The position numbers and the translations under genes were made by a program. The notes beneath the pieces are model-generated. The model saw only the letters and a program-made list of their open reading frames with translations. It searched no databases and was not told the DNA's origin. Positions 1 to 8,338 of a stretch of DNA of 64,000 nucleotides are shown piece after piece (the stretch's first letter is position 1; each line of letters begins with the position of its first letter). The stretch comes from an uncultured Pseudomonadales bacterium (GTDB taxonomy: Bacteria > Pseudomonadota > Gammaproteobacteria > Pseudomonadales > Azotimanducaceae): contig CAJJAX010000030.1 of assembly GCA_905182155.1 (NCBI GenBank), positions 21,206 to 85,205 on the forward strand. Direction: 5' to 3'.

Positions 1-903
1 GTTGTCGATGATGTCTACCTTTAAAACATTGCGATGCCTCACCGATGCAATGGTGAATTGACGTTCTGTACGGGTAACCAATTTAATCGTCGCGTTCGTA
101 GTTTTCTCAAGCGATTGCATCGCATTGCGAATGATATTGAGGATCGCTTGGAAGATTAGGTCGGGGTCCATCAGGGTTTCGGGAATCGAAGGATCATAAT
201 CTCGATTAATCGTGAGCGTGGTTTGCGTTTCGAGTTCAATCAGTTTCCGCGCCCGTTCAAGAATTTCGTGGATGTTGCCGGGTTTAAACTCCGACGGTTT
301 GTTCGGGCCAAGTAATCGATCCACCAGCGTTTTTAGTCGATCGGTCTCCTCGATAATGATGGCGGTATATTCTTTGAGTTCGCCTGAGACCAGTTCTTCG
401 TGCAGCAGTTGTGCCGAGCCTCGAATGCCGCCTAACGGATTTTTGATTTCATGGGCGAGCCCCCGAATCATCTGCTGGGTGCCTTCTTGGTGTTCTCGGT
501 TGAGGTTGTCCCGATCGATTCGAAGATATCGATCCAGCGCGATGACCTCAATGAGCAGGCCAGCTTCTCCGGGTTCCGGTAGTGGCGAGACGGTGAGGTC
601 AACGGTAATGTGTCCGCCTCCAAGCAGTTCTATCTGAGCTTGTCTTTGGGTATAGAGTTGATTGTTTTTAAGTGCTTCACGCAACAGAGGCTCGAATTTG
701 AGCCAGCCAGGCACGTTAAAGGATAGGGGTTTCTCCAGCGCCCTCTTTTCTGACAGTTCGAACAGGCTCTCGGCGGACTGATTGATTCGAATCAGATTAA
801 GGTTTCGATCGAGCAGCAAGACGGCCGTGGTCAAGTTATCGATGGCGGTTTGATCCATAAGTTGCCGGTATTGTTGTGATGATTGCTGAGAAGTCTGATT
901 CAT
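1..903 (-). CDS. glnL: Nitrogen regulation sensor kinase NtrB (GlnL), C-terminus cut by the window edge
   Basis: Two-component sensor of nitrogen status; with PII it controls phosphorylation of NtrC. The reading frame runs from an ATG at 901-903 to the left edge without a stop, giving about 300 of the usual 350 residues. An N-terminal PAS-like region (DNLTTAVLLLDRNLNLIRIN) is followed by the H-box GLAHEIKNPLGGIRGSAQLL, which holds the phosphorylated histidine, and then by the dimerisation helices; the last codons enter the ATPase domain (N-box LNIIRNAMQSLEK). The protein is soluble, with no membrane segment. It lies downstream of glnA in the order glnA-small gene-ntrB known from other gammaproteobacteria; ntrC should lie beyond the left edge. 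A palindromic NtrC-like operator sits about 97 bases upstream of the start. Confidence 0.93.
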   Translation of the reverse strand, partial: MNQTSQQSSQQYRQLMDQTAIDNLTTAVLLLDRNLNLIRINQSAESLFELSEKRALEKPLSFNVPGWLKFEPLLREALKNNQLYTQRQAQIELLGGGHITVDLTVSPLPEPGEAGLLIEVIALDRYLRIDRDNLNREHQEGTQQMIRGLAHEIKNPLGGIRGSAQLLHEELVSGELKEYTAIIIEETDRLKTLVDRLLGPNKPSEFKPGNIHEILERARKLIELETQTTLTINRDYDPSIPETLMDPDLIFQAILNIIRNAMQSLEKTTNATIKLVTRTERQFTIASVRHRNVLKVDIIDN

Positions 904-992
904 GTGGTCTTAGAAGCAAGATCCGCACCAATTTGACAATGCGCCGAACACCCCGTTTGAGCGTGTGGTTCGTGTGTGGGTTTGAGTCTACC

Positions 993-1007
993 GCACCAAA
1001 TTGGTGC
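993..1007 (-). promoter_or_regulatory. NtrC-like operator upstream of ntrB
   Basis: GCACCAAATTGGTGC is a palindrome with two perfect 7-base arms around one central base. It matches the NtrC site GCACCA-N3-TGGTGC known from enteric bacteria. It lies between the stop of the small exported protein gene and the start of ntrB, where enteric bacteria also carry an NtrC site that represses the ntrBC promoter. A second, half-matching copy (GCACCAATTTG) starts at 925. Binding is inferred from the motif alone. Confidence 0.72.
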
Positions 1008-1015
1008 GCTCAATG

Positions 1016-1400
1016 TTATGGGCGCGCAATGTAGCGCCGAACATCGAGGTTGATTGGCGCTGATCGATTGATCTCTTGACCGGTTTTTAGCTCTTTCACA
1101 ACCAAATAGAAGGTGTGAAGTCCGCGCGGGACATCCTGAACGATGGTTTCCCCCGGCTGTGCGGCCGCGCTGATTTGACCATCCTCGGTTTCGATGTTGA
1201 GGGTGTGGTTTTTTGCGAGTCTTGGTTTGACCTGGACGTTGAAAGGCAGCTGGCCAGCAATGGCCTGAACTCTTGGCTCACCCAAGCTCGACACCAAGTG
1301 CAACCTATAGACGGGATCAGCCTGCTGCTGGGCGGCGGTTAGTCCCGCTGTTGCGAGCAGCAGGGCGGCGAATAAAATTTTGAGGGTTGGACTGGGTCAT
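1016..1400 (-). CDS. Small exported protein between glnA and ntrB (DUF4124-like), start frameshifted
   Basis: Function unknown. The reading frame shows a signal peptide (LKILFAALLLATAGLTAA) followed by about 95 residues that end in a beta-rich stretch (VPRGLHTFYLVVKELKTGQ). The ATG at 1398-1400 is one base out of frame with the signal peptide, and an in-frame stop lies immediately upstream of it, so one base is probably missing from the sequence near 1384. Small DUF4124-type periplasmic proteins sit in this place, between glnA and ntrB, in Pseudomonas and relatives, and the C-terminal part resembles them; the typical N-terminal motif is not clear. Role in nitrogen control is only suggested by position. 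Confidence 0.6.
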
Positions 1401-1453
1401 AGTGCTGTTCGAGGGGTGAAGGCTTAAACAGTATAAAATATGGTGGCGTAAAG

Positions 1454-1505
1454 CCAGTCAAGAAAAAAGCCAGTCAAGAAAAAAACCAGTCAAGAAAAAA
1501 ACCAG
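1454..1505. repeat. Tandem repeat, 16-bp unit x3 plus a partial copy
   Basis: The unit CCAGTCAAGAAAAAAR is repeated at 1454, 1470 and 1486, with a fourth start CCAG at 1502. Copies differ by one base. It lies upstream of the small exported protein gene and is unrelated in sequence to the larger array that follows. Confidence 0.9.
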
Positions 1506-1618
1506 CTCGAAGGGAAGTGTCTGTTGAAGCCTTGATATGGTTTCAAAGATGAACGCGGGTCGCGTTGGTCGGTGGCTCGCAGACCGGCTGTAACTTAATT
1601 AGGCGGGTCACCCCGAAT

Positions 1619-2126
1619 GGGAGAAGCCCTTAGCGGGATGAAAGAGCCCTTAGCGGGAGAAGAAGCCCTTAGCGGGAGAAGCCCTTAGCGGGATGAAAGA
1701 GCCCTTAGCGGGAGAAGAAGCCCTTAGCGGATGAAGAAGCCCTAAGCGGGAGAAGAAGCCTTTAGCGGGTTAAGAAGCCTTTAGCGGGTTAAGAAGCCTT
1801 TAGCGGGTTAAGAAGCCTTTAGCGGATGAAGCCCTTAGCGGGTGAAGCCTTTAGCGGGTTAGGAAGCCCTTAGCGGGATGAAGAGCCTTTAGCGGGTGAA
1901 GCCTTGAGCGGATGAAGAAGCCCTTAGCGGATGAAGCCGTTAGCGGGATGAAAGAGCCCTTAGCGGGATGAAGAAGCCCTTAGCGGGAGAAGAAGCCTTT
2001 AGCGGGATGAAACCCTTAGCGGGATGAAGCCCTTAGCGGAATGAAGAGCCTTTAGCGGGTTAAGAAGCCTTTAGCGGGATGAAGAGCCCTGAGCGATTTG
2101 GGCGTTTTGCCAAGCCTTTAGCGATC
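1619..2126. repeat. Degenerate tandem array, about 26-27 units of 15-20 bp
   Basis: The consensus is close to AAGCCYTTAGCGGGWKAAG. I count 26 or 27 copies, most 17-19 bp long, with a nearly constant core CCYTTAGCGGG and a variable joint (GATGAA, GAGAAG, GTTAAG, GTGAAG). Neighbouring copies are often identical, for example the GTTAAG type in a row around 1757-1815, which points to local duplication by slippage. Unit length is not a multiple of three and stops are frequent, so it is not a coding repeat. It lacks the distinct spacers of a CRISPR. Each core could fold as a tiny CCC/GGG hairpin. It lies between the terminator of glnA and the next minus-strand gene; function unknown. Confidence 0.9.
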
Positions 2127-2298
2127 AGAGATGCCCTGCGCTAAGCGTTACGTGTTGGCCTCGGAAAACATCATCAATCTGAAAAGTGGGGATTGACCTT
2201 AAAAAAAAGGCGAGTGGCATCGCGGGCTCGCATCGATTGAATAGGCGGGGCGTGTGGGTAACCCTGATGGGCTTGTTTGGCGCTAGGTAGGCTAAAGG

Positions 2299-2330
2299 GC
2301 TCGGGTACCCCGAGGCCGGGGTGCCCGAGC
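2299..2330 (-). terminator. Hairpin downstream of glnA
   Basis: Two 14-base arms (GCTCGGGTACCCCG and its complement with one mismatch) are separated by four bases, starting eight bases after the glnA stop codon. No clear T-run follows, so it may act as a terminator or as an RNA 3'-end stabiliser. Confidence 0.65.
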
Positions 2331-2337
2331 GTTTGGA

Positions 2338-3348
2338 TCAGCTCAGCGCTTCTTTGCTGGTCTTAATGATTGCCGCGGCAACCTTGTAAGGGTCCGCGTT
2401 GGAGGCGGTTCTGCGGTCTTCTAATCGGCCTTTCCAGCCATCTGCCACGGTGCTAACCGGGATGCGAATGCTCGCACCACGATCAGAGACGCCATAGCTG
2501 AACTGATCAATAGACTGTGTCTCGTGCTTACCCGTTAGGCGCTGGTCGTTCTCTGCGCCATAAACACTCATGTGTCTTTGAATGTTGCGGCCAAAGCTCT
2601 CACAAATCTTGGTGAAAGTTTCTTCTTTGCCTGATGTGCGCATCGCTTCGTTTGAGAAGTTTGCGTGCATGCCAGAGCCGTTCCAGTCTGTGTCGCCAAG
2701 TGGCTTAGGATGCCAATTGATAACATAGCCAAACTTCTCGCCAGTACGGTCCAGTAAATAGCGGGCCAGCCACAATTCATCGCCGGCTTTCTTTGCACCC
2801 TTGGCAAAAATTTGGAATTCCCATTGCCCACAGGCTACTTCGCCGTTGATACCTTCAACGTTGAGACCCGCTTCTAAGCAAATGTCCATATGTTCTTCAA
2901 CACAATCACGCCCAAATGCATTGATGCAGCCCACCGAACAGTAGTAAGGCCCTTGGGGTCCAGGGTACCCGCCATGAGGAAAGCCAGGAGGTAGTTTAGT
3001 GTCAACGTCCCACAAAAAGTATTCTTGCTCAAAACCGAACCAAAAATCATCGTCATCATCATCGATGGTTGCCCGACCATTGGAGACATGGGCGGAGCCG
3101 TCGGGGTTGAGGACTTCAGTCATCACAAGATAGCCATTGTTGCGATCTGGATCGGGGATGATGGCAACGGGTTTGAGCAGGCAGTCTGAGTTACCGCCCT
3201 CAGCTTGTTCGGTTGAGCTGCCGTCGAATACCCACATTGGGCAATCTTCGAGCTTGCCCGAGAAATCAGATCGGACCATGGTCTTGCTGCGCAAGCTTTG
3301 AGTGGGCTCATAGCCGTCGAGCCAAATATATTCTAGTTTTGCCTTCAT
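2338..3348 (-). CDS. glnA: Glutamine synthetase, type II (eukaryote-like GSII)
   Basis: Makes glutamine from glutamate, ammonia and ATP in the cytoplasm. At 336 residues it is far shorter than the 468-residue GSI normally found in this gene position. The N-terminal beta-grasp domain contains WVFDGSSTEQA (about residues 39-49), a hallmark of GSII; the catalytic domain has FWFGFEQEYFL, VACGQWEFQI, GSGMHANFS and DRGASIRIP, which supply metal, ammonium and ATP ligands. A run of six aspartates lies near residue 96. GSII is not expected to carry the tyrosine adenylylation control of GSI. Control appears to be transcriptional: a sigma-54 promoter and two NtrC-like sites lie upstream. The ATG at 3346-3348 is the natural start of the family. 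Confidence 0.95.
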   Translation of the reverse strand: MKAKLEYIWLDGYEPTQSLRSKTMVRSDFSGKLEDCPMWVFDGSSTEQAEGGNSDCLLKPVAIIPDPDRNNGYLVMTEVLNPDGSAHVSNGRATIDDDDDDFWFGFEQEYFLWDVDTKLPPGFPHGGYPGPQGPYYCSVGCINAFGRDCVEEHMDICLEAGLNVEGINGEVACGQWEFQIFAKGAKKAGDELWLARYLLDRTGEKFGYVINWHPKPLGDTDWNGSGMHANFSNEAMRTSGKEETFTKICESFGRNIQRHMSVYGAENDQRLTGKHETQSIDQFSYGVSDRGASIRIPVSTVADGWKGRLEDRRTASNADPYKVAAAIIKTSKEALS

Positions 3349-3466
3349 CGTTGAGTTATCTCCTAGGTTTGTAACGAAGATCCTGCGCTGGCAACGTCGC
3401 TAGCCACACCCTTCGCGGGTTGTAAACGGTAAAGCCTCAATACTCGGCTTTGCTCGGGTAAGAAAA

Positions 3467-3482
3467 AGCAAAGACTATGCCA
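3467..3482 (-). promoter_or_regulatory. Sigma-54 (-24/-12) promoter of glnA
   Basis: Read on the minus strand the site is TGGCATAGTCTTTGCT. It keeps the invariant GG and GC with exactly ten bases between them, and matches TGGCAC-N5-TTGC except at one position. The predicted start of transcription is near 3456, giving a leader of about 110 bases before the glnA ATG. Confidence 0.8.
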
Positions 3483-3554
3483 TGAGCGGCAAGGCGTTAA
3501 GTGTTTGATAAATATAATTTTTATTTAATTCTGATGTAAAGCGGCGGCCGGAAT

Positions 3555-3600
3555 GCACCAAAATAGAGCGTTAAATGGCTTGTTCGCACCAAAATAAAGC
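3555..3600 (-). promoter_or_regulatory. Tandem NtrC-like enhancer sites upstream of glnA
   Basis: Two near-identical sites, GCACCAAAATAGAGC (3555-3569) and GCACCAAAATAAAGC (3586-3600), match the left arm of the NtrC site fully and the right arm partly. They are 31 bases apart, about three helical turns. Their centres lie about 106 and 137 bases upstream of the predicted start of transcription. In E. coli the two strong NtrC sites of glnAp2 lie at about -108 and -140, so the layout is nearly the same. The remaining bases from 3601 to the typA start show no further site I can support. Confidence 0.75.
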
Positions 3601-3798
3601 GCCTGTTGTCGTCAGCGCGTCATGGATTCTTTGCACGTGTTCTTGCCTTCAGAATTTTATAAAATCACCCGTCTTGGATGCCAACGACCAATCCTTTGAA
3701 GGGCCTTGATTTTCTAGTTGTTTAGAATCCTCGCACCGGGGGCGGATTTCAGTATAATCCCGCTCCTTCGGCGGTTATGCCCTTTCGGATCTCACTTT

Positions 3799-5613
3799 AT
3801 GTCTCAGAATCTACGGAATGTCGCTATCATAGCGCACGTTGACCATGGAAAAACAACCTTGATCGACAAGTTGCTATCGCAAGCCGGCGCGCTGCAGCGA
3901 GGTGATGAAAGCGGCGAGCGGTTGATGGACTCTAATGATCTGGAAAAAGAACGCGGCATTACCATCTTAGCGAAAAATACCGCGTTAGATTGGCGCGGCG
4001 TTCGCATCAATATTGTCGATACCCCAGGACACGCTGATTTTGGCGGGGAGGTTGAGCGTATCTTGAGCATGGTCGACTCGGTCTTGTTACTCGTTGACGC
4101 TGTGGAAGGCCCGATGCCGCAAACGCGGTTTGTGACGCGAAAAGCCTTCGAAAACAAACTAAATCCGATTCTGATGGTCAATAAAATTGATCGCGAGGGC
4201 GCTCGCCCAGACTGGGTGGTTGATGAGGTCTTTGAATTGTTCGATCAATTGGGCGCAACCGAAGAGCAGCTCGACTTTCCGGTCGTTGTGGGTTCTGCGA
4301 TGCAAGGTGTTGCGGGTCCGAATCGAGATGAATTGGGTTCGGACTTGAGCTATCTACTCGATCTGATTGTTGATCAGGTGCCGCCACCAAAGGTCGAAGA
4401 AAACGGTCCGCTGCAGATGCAAATTAGTGCTTTGGACTACAACAGTTATGTCGGACTTATCGGCCTTGGCCGCATTACCAGGGGGGAGATTCGTAAGGGT
4501 CAGAGTGTTTCGGTGGTCAATGCCGAAGGGCAAATCAAAAAGGGCCGAATTCTTCAGGTGATGGGCTTTTCCGGGTTGAGCCGTGTTGAAATCGAGTCGG
4601 CCAGTGCGGGCGATATCGTCTGTGTTTGCGGCATCGATGGCTTGAAGATTTCAGATACGCTGTGTCAAGTCGATCAACCGGACGCGCTGCCGGCGCTCGT
4701 GGTCGATGAACCGACCATTTCGATGACCTTTCAAGTCAACACCTCGCCTTTTTCCGGTCAAGATGGCAAGTTTGTGACCAGTCGCAATTTAAAAGATCGA
4801 TTAGCGCTCGAGTTGCAATATAACGTGGCTTTGCGAGTGACCCCAGGCGATACGGCGGATAAGTTTGTGGTTTCTGGTCGCGGTGAGCTTCATTTGGGGG
4901 TGCTCATTGAAACCATGCGCCGGGAAGGCTATGAACTCGGGGTGTCTCGCCCGGAAGTCATTCTGAAAGAGGTTGATGGCGCGATTCATGAGCCCTTCGA
5001 AAATCTCAGTATTGATTGTGAGCAGGTGCATCAAGGCGCCATCATGGAAGTGATTGGCACACGAAAAGGGAACCTGAGCAATATGGTTCCGGATTCAAAG
5101 GGCAGGGTTCGACTCGACTTTGTGATCCCAACGCGCGGTTTAATAGGCTTTCGGTCGGAATTCATGACCCTGACCTCCGGCGGCGGTATCATCAGTAGTG
5201 TTTTCTCTCACTACGGGTTGCGTTCAGGCGAAGATATTAATTCAAGACGTAACGGCGTCTTGGTCTCGATGGTGAGCGGCAAGAGTTTGGGCTTTAGCTT
5301 GTTTAACCTGCAGCCCCGGGGCCGACTCTTTATTAACCCGAATGAGGCGATTTACGAAGGCATGATTATTGGCATTCATACCCGAGGTAACGACTTGCCG
5401 GTTAACCCGATTAAAGGCAAGCAGTTGACCAACGTTCGGGCCTCGGGCACGGATGAAAATATTGTGCTGACGCCGCCAAATGAGTTTAGAATATGCAGTT
5501 GAATTCATAGATGACGATGAGCTTGTTGAGATTACGCCTGAATCAATCAGCTTCGAAAGAAACTGCTCACTGAAAATGAGCGAAAACGCGCCTCTCGGAC
5601 TAAAGTCGATTAA
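3799..5613 (+). CDS. typA: Ribosome-associated GTPase TypA/BipA (two frameshifts near the 3' end)
   Basis: Translational GTPase of the EF-G family that binds the 70S ribosome and supports growth under stress and 50S assembly. Motifs are G1 AHVDHGKT, switch I ERGITI, G3 DTPGHADFGG and G4 NKIDR, followed by the EF-G-like domains. The start MSQNLRNVAII fits the family; an upstream in-frame ATG would add 27 unlikely residues. The frame breaks near 5478 (before MSLEYAVEFIDDDELVEITP) and again near 5550 (before LRKKLLTENERKRASR), and the true end is the TAA at 5611-5613, giving about 605 residues as in the family. The second break fits loss of one C from a CC pair. These look like sequencing errors. 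Confidence 0.93.
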
Positions 5614-5616
5614 AAC

Positions 5617-6588
5617 ATGCAGCCACTGTTCCCGGAAATAAAGCCGTATGCGCGACATCGTGTTCAGGTCGATGCTGGGCATAATCTGTATGTGGATGAG
5701 AGTGGCAATGAGACGGGGCTGCCGGTTATATTTCTTCACGGCGGACCCGGCAGCGGCTGCGAGTTTGATAGTCGCCGATTCTTTGACCCAGCGGTTTATC
5801 GCATTATTCTTGTTGACCAACGGGGTTCGGGTCGGTCTACACCGCAAGGAGAGATCGAAGGCAATACCCTTCAAAATCTGATTGGCGACCTTGAGCAGGT
5901 TCGCGATCTGCTCAAGATCCGGGCTTGGGTGGTCTTCGGCGGCGGCTGGGGGAGCACCCTCGCGCTGGCATACGCCGAACACGATCCCAAGCAAGTCCTT
6001 GGGCTCATTCTGCGCGGGGTTTTCCTAGGACGACCGGCAGACATCGATTGGATTTACAAAGAGGGCGCCAAGGCCTTTTTTCCGGAATATTGGGCGGACT
6101 TCATCGCGCCCATTTTAGACTTAGATCAGGCGACGCCCTGTGAAAGTTATCATGAGCTTATGACGTCCGGTAATGATTTAGTCCGGATGACGGCTGCCAA
6201 GGCTTGGTCGGTTTGGGAGGCGCATTGTTCGAATCTGCATCCCAATGCCCGGCTGCTCAACCATTATGCAGCGCCTCAAAGAGCGCTCACTCGATGCCGC
6301 ATTGGCACCCATTACATGATCAACGGGTGTTTCCTCGAGCCGAACCAAATCTTAGCGCAAGCCGGTCAACTAAAAGACATTCCAGGTATTATTGTCCAAG
6401 GTCGTTTTGATGTGCTCACGCCAATGGCTGCTGCGCACGCCTTGCATGAACATTGGCCAGGCAGTGAGGTCATGATTGTTAGAGAGGCCGGCCATTCAGC
6501 GACCGAGCCGGCGATGATCGATGCACTGCTGCGGGCGACCAAAGCGCTTGCTCAGCGCTTGGATGCGGGCCCCGAAGGCGGGCTATGA
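5617..6588 (+). CDS. pip: Proline iminopeptidase-like alpha/beta hydrolase with the nucleophile serine replaced by glycine
   Basis: The family (peptidase S33) removes N-terminal proline from peptides. The 323 residues match its length. The oxyanion motif HGGPGSG is at 41-47, DQRGSGRS at 67-74, the acid in QGRFDVLTP and the histidine in EAGHSATEP. The nucleophile elbow, GGSWGS in the family, reads GGGWGS here, so residue 110 is Gly (codon GGC at 5944-5946) and not Ser. Without that serine the enzyme should not cleave peptides. A single A-to-G change (AGC to GGC) would explain it, either as mutation or as sequencing error. The start lies three bases after typA and the end overlaps dtd by four bases, so the three genes are likely co-transcribed. 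Confidence 0.85.
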   Translation: MQPLFPEIKPYARHRVQVDAGHNLYVDESGNETGLPVIFLHGGPGSGCEFDSRRFFDPAVYRIILVDQRGSGRSTPQGEIEGNTLQNLIGDLEQVRDLLKIRAWVVFGGGWGSTLALAYAEHDPKQVLGLILRGVFLGRPADIDWIYKEGAKAFFPEYWADFIAPILDLDQATPCESYHELMTSGNDLVRMTAAKAWSVWEAHCSNLHPNARLLNHYAAPQRALTRCRIGTHYMINGCFLEPNQILAQAGQLKDIPGIIVQGRFDVLTPMAAAHALHEHWPGSEVMIVREAGHSATEPAMIDALLRATKALAQRLDAGPEGGL

Positions 6589-7022
6589 AAGCGCTGATTC
6601 AGCGGGTCAGCGCTGCATCGGTCACCGTTGCAGGGGCAACCGTGGGTGAAATTGAACGCGGGCTGTTGGTGTTTCTAGGTTTGGATAAATCAGACACCCA
6701 AGCCGTCGCTCAAAAGTTGTTGAACAAGATCCTACGGTATCGCATCTTCAACGATGCTGCGGGGCATATGAATTTAGACGTGGGCCAAGTGGGGGGCAGG
6801 CTTTTAATCGTTTCGCAGTTCACCCTCGCGGCAGATACCCAAAAAGGCCTGAGGCCCTCTTTCTCCTCGGCCATGCCGCCGGCTGATGCCGAGGTGCTTT
6901 TTGAGTTCTTTGTGCGCGAAGCCGCCTTAGTGCAGCCCGTTGCAACCGGTCGGTTTGGTGCAGATATGCAAGTCAGTCTGACCAATGACGGGCCGGTCAC
7001 TTTTTTACTGTCCGCGGAGTAG
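6585..7022 (+). CDS. dtd: D-aminoacyl-tRNA deacylase
   Basis: Hydrolyses D-amino acids (and glycine mischarged on tRNA-Ala) from tRNA, a cytoplasmic proofreading step. The 145 residues equal the family length. The two signature motifs are present: SQFTLAAD near residue 77 and the C-terminal NDGPVTFLL, which holds the cross-subunit Gly-cisPro pair. The ATG overlaps the stop of the hydrolase gene (ATGA), implying translational coupling. Pairing of dtd with pip downstream of typA occurs in other gammaproteobacteria. Confidence 0.95.
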   Translation: MKALIQRVSAASVTVAGATVGEIERGLLVFLGLDKSDTQAVAQKLLNKILRYRIFNDAAGHMNLDVGQVGGRLLIVSQFTLAADTQKGLRPSFSSAMPPADAEVLFEFFVREAALVQPVATGRFGADMQVSLTNDGPVTFLLSAE

Positions 7023-7043
7023 CGGCCCTGCCTTTAGGCCTTC

Positions 7044-7803
7044 TTAGGATGGCGATGGTGGGTCTTTGGCGACCAAGAGATCGCCGAAAATGATGCCGGC
7101 CTCGAATAAGAGCCACATGGGGATGGCCAATAAAACTTGAGACACAACGTCCGGTGGCGTCAGCAACATACCCACAATAAAGCACCCGACAATCACAAAG
7201 GCTCGTTTCTTCTTTGAGTTTTTCGGTGGTGGTCGCGCCTGACCATATCAGCAAAAGGGTTGCGATCGGAATCTCAAACGCGATACCAAACGCAAAAAAT
7301 AGCTTCAGAACGAAATCGAGATATTGATTGATGTCGGTCATGATCGTGACCCCTTCCGGCGCGATGCTGGTAAAAAAGGCAAAAATGAGCGGGAACACGA
7401 CAAAATAAGCAAAGGCCATGCCGGCGTAGAACAGGACAATGCTGGATGCGAGCAAGGGCCCCGCGAGCCGCTTTTCACTGGCATAGAGTCCGGGCGCAAC
7501 AAAAGCCCAGATCTGATGAAGTATGAACGGAATGGCCATAAAAATAGCCAATACCAGGGCGAGCTTGAAGGGCGTTAAAAAGGGCGATGCCACTTCGGTT
7601 GCAATCATGGTCGCGCCCTCCGGCAGGAAGGCGCGCAAGGGGGATGAGACGTAGCTGTAAATATCGTTGGCGAAAAAAAACAGGGGTACAAAAACGATGA
7701 AGATAAAGCCTGCAATTTTTAACAACCGGCTTCGTAGTTCTATGAGGTGTTCGATTAAGGGCTGACCCTTGGCAACCTCCTGCGGATCACTCGGATCGGT
7801 CAT
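7044..7803 (-). CDS. tatC: Sec-independent protein translocase TatC (one frameshift)
   Basis: Core subunit of the Tat system, which moves folded proteins bearing twin-arginine signals across the inner membrane. The N-terminus has the conserved [13 protein letters not shown], and six hydrophobic segments follow. The frame breaks near 7215 after TTTEKLK; the neighbouring frame restores the usual end ([20 protein letters not shown], then a last membrane segment and AKDPPSPS) up to the TAA at 7044-7046. About 252 residues result, as expected. The start overlaps the end of tatB by 17 bases. The frameshift is most likely a consensus error, since TatB and TatA are intact. Confidence 0.92.
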
Positions 7804-8134
7804 CGGGTGCCCGCTGGCTCTGAGTTACATTGGTGGTCTGGCGAAGCGCTGCGGTTTGTTCCGCCGCAAACGCTGCGGCGTCTCGGGATGTTTGAGCAAT
7901 GGCAGCTTTTGATTTTTCGATTTCCTTCAGAATGGCTTCGTTGTGGAGCTGCTGCTTGATTTCGTCTGCGCCGATGCCGCGTTCGATTTCTGACCGGAGG
8001 TCACTGAACCCTTTCTTGAATCGGCCAATCCAAAGGGCGATAGATCGAATCGTTGCAGGCAGCTGTTCGGGGCCAATGACGATGAGACTCACAATGCCGA
8101 TGATTAGTAATTCCGGAAAGCCAATGTCAAACAT
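7787..8134 (-). CDS. tatB: Sec-independent protein translocase TatB
   Basis: Forms the twin-arginine receptor complex with TatC. It has 115 residues: one N-terminal membrane helix (MFDIGFPELLIIGIVSLIVI) ending in the family motif GPEQLP, an amphipathic helix (RSIALWIGRFKKGFSDLRSEI), and a charged, alanine-rich coiled tail. The acidic residue in FPEL near the membrane start is the one that separates TatB from TatA. It lies two bases after tatA in the minus-strand operon. Confidence 0.93.
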   Translation of the reverse strand: MFDIGFPELLIIGIVSLIVIGPEQLPATIRSIALWIGRFKKGFSDLRSEIERGIGADEIKQQLHNEAILKEIEKSKAAIAQTSRDAAAFAAEQTAALRQTTNVTQSQRAPDDRSE

Positions 8135-8137
8135 GCG

Positions 8138-8335
8138 TTAAGGCTTTTCTTTATCCGTCGCATCCGGGTCCAATTCTGTGGTCTCGGTGGCGGCTGGTTT
8201 GTCTTCATCTGATACGGCGTTCTTGAAGCCTTTGATTGCTGAGCCGAGATCAGTACCCATGTTTTTCAGTTTTTTTGTCCCAAAAACCACAAGCAAAATG
8301 ACGAGAATGATGATCAGTTCTGTTGGTCCAGGCAT
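8138..8335 (-). CDS. tatA: Sec-independent protein translocase TatA
   Basis: Pore-forming subunit of the Tat system. The 65 residues hold one membrane helix ([16 protein letters not shown]), the hinge FGTKKL, the amphipathic helix [18 protein letters not shown] and a charged tail. It is first of the tat genes and follows hisE by three bases, so histidine and Tat genes share a transcript, as in many gammaproteobacteria. Confidence 0.93.
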   Translation of the reverse strand: MPGPTELIIILVILLVVFGTKKLKNMGTDLGSAIKGFKNAVSDEDKPAATETTELDPDATDKEKP

Positions 8336-8338
8336 AGG

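Noticed and set aside
212..637. Open frame of 141 codons on the plus strand
   Set aside because: It is the antisense shadow of ntrB, rich in Ser and Arg, with no independent support.
1619..2126. CRISPR array or protein-coding repeat
   Set aside because: Units are contiguous without unique spacers, lengths vary from 15 to 20 bases, and stops occur in all frames, so neither explanation fits.
7022..7046. Terminator between dtd and tatC
   Set aside because: Only a weak GGCC/GGCC pairing is possible and no T-run follows in either direction.
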